A stretch of DNA of 17,706 bases from Ochromonadaceae sp. CCMP2298. Taxonomy: Eukaryota; Sar; Synurophyceae; Ochromonadales; Ochromonadaceae. The stretch spans positions 1 to 17,706 of the forward strand of contig MU634002.1 of the NCBI GenBank assembly GCA_026770595.1. Direction: 5' to 3'. This document shows, one piece after another, positions 17,057 to 17,706 of the stretch (position 1 is the stretch's first letter; the number at the start of each line of letters is the position of its first letter). A model generated the notes under the pieces. That model ran no database searches. It had not been told where the DNA came from and saw only the letters and a program-made list of their open reading frames with translations. The position numbers and the translations under genes were made by a program.

Positions 17057-17706
17057 ATGAGCAAGATAGCGCCTTCCAGCATGACGCTGTTGAATTCGAG
17101 TTCGCTGAGGGATCTTCTGACTGGTGGAGGAAATGAGCCCAGAAAGGTGGGATACCCGATCGATGCCATAACTGTTTGAGTTAACTGACCATACCTCTAT
17201 AACTCTTGTCACTGCAGAGAAAGGCGAACCTGGCTCGAACGGATGATATGGTTGGTTTGATCATGCGGACTAGCGCTATGGAGTCCAGGCCCAAGAGGTG
17301 AGCAGTCCTACCCTCACCCTAACCCTATGTGAACCACACCGCACTCGTTCGCTAAAACCCCTCTCTCGCTCTCCCGCTCTCTCGCTCAGGCTGAAGACAA
17401 AGACCATCAGGAGAAGCGTAAAGAAGCAGACCCTGATGGAGCGCAGCTCTACAGGCGTGGGGATCAGTCGGGCTAGGCAGGCGCTGTTGGCAACCTCGAA
17501 CGTGTACGAGTTCGCAGCATCCCTGGGGACTGATCGCTATCTGATCGAATACCTTAATGGCCAGTACCCATCCTGCAACGCCAACCCCCCCCATTTGGTG
17601 GCTGCGCTGATGCTAGGCTATGACCCCCCCCCCCCCCCCCCCCCCCCCCTTGTGTCTCTGCTCTGTAAATGTATCGCTAACCCCCCCCCCCCCCCCCCCC
17701 CCCCCC
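17057..17706 (+). CDS. Unrecognised basic protein, 3'-partial, at least three exons
   Basis: Predicted exons 17057-17146, 17218-17297 and 17390 to beyond the window; introns of 71 and 92 bp with GT-AG ends, the second with a strong pyrimidine tract before its acceptor. Joining them keeps frame: MSKIAPSSMTLLNSSSLRDL, a Gly-rich turn, ANLARTDDMVGLIMRTSA, then a basic segment (RPKRLKTKTIRRSVKKQ) and SNVYEFAASLGTDRYLIEYL. The basic patch could be a nuclear localisation signal. Exon 3 reads without a stop through two poly-C tracts, which would encode polyproline. A possible donor (GTAAAT at 17665) lies between them. I do not recognise a family. The consistent splice phases and non-repetitive protein sequence are the main support. 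Confidence 0.5.
17311..17327 (+). repeat. Telomere-like CCCTAA motif in an intron
   Basis: CCCTCACCCTAACCCTA, about 2.5 copies of a CCCTAA-like unit, within the predicted intron 17298-17389. It is too short to be a telomere and may simply serve as part of the pyrimidine-rich intron. Confidence 0.4.
17624..17649 (+). repeat. Poly-C tract, 26 C
   Basis: An uninterrupted run of 26 C in the open frame of the last gene. Read literally it encodes proline; it could also be an assembly artefact or an i-motif/G-quadruplex-forming tract. Confidence 0.9.
17681..17706 (+). repeat. Second poly-C tract, at least 26 C, cut by the window end
   Basis: The second run starts 31 bp after the first and reaches the last base, so its length is unknown. 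The spacer between the runs is non-repetitive and AT-richer. Confidence 0.9.

Noticed and set aside
17311-17327. Chromosome end suggested by CCCTAA-like repeats
   Set aside because: Only two to three units, and the predicted gene continues past them.
1-17706. tRNA, rRNA, CRISPR arrays, insertion sequences of bacterial type, or viral genes
   Set aside because: I looked on both strands and found no cloverleaf, rRNA-like block, spaced repeat array or transposase-like frame.

Overview
The window reads as a piece of nuclear genome from a eukaryotic microalga. Its genes carry GT-AG introns of roughly 65 to 230 bp, coding sequence is GC-rich, and low-complexity tracts are abundant. One protein (9707-10231) has a signal peptide followed by a transit-peptide-like segment with phenylalanines at the likely cleavage site. 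That two-part leader is typical of algae with a secondary red plastid, so a photosynthetic stramenopile (ochrophyte) is my best guess. This is inference; no marker gene in the window proves it.

Layout, left to right: (1) 1-945, +, 3' part of a Gly/Met/Gln-rich protein with a frame break and a possible 2-oxoglutarate-oxygenase-like C-terminus. (2) 5703-1562, -, four-exon COG1, a subunit of the conserved oligomeric Golgi tethering complex, with a canonical EF-hand in its middle. (3) 6171-7442, +, single-exon sphingosine-1-phosphate phosphatase. (4) 9198-7813, -, unrecognised protein with a basic patch and a methionine/glycine repeat. (5) 9707-10231, +, small two-helix membrane protein predicted to go to the plastid. 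(6) 13117-10749, -, three-exon CK1-group protein kinase with a long acidic and Ala/Pro/Asp-rich tail. (7) 13857-16603, +, three-exon secreted protein joining a ricin-B-like beta-trefoil to about 18 ankyrin repeats. (8) from 17057, +, start of an unrecognised basic protein that runs into poly-C tracts at the right edge.

The first seven genes alternate strands strictly, so intergenic spaces alternate between shared 3' regions and divergent promoters. A 159-bp MITE with TA target duplication sits in the divergent promoter between the kinase and the beta-trefoil/ankyrin gene. COG1 (Golgi tethering), the lipid phosphatase (ER sphingolipid turnover) and the secreted ankyrin protein all belong to the secretory pathway, but nothing shows that the genes act together. 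I see no CRISPR, tRNA, rRNA or virus-like genes. The most notable items are the EF-hand inside COG1, the secreted beta-trefoil/ankyrin fusion, and the MITE.
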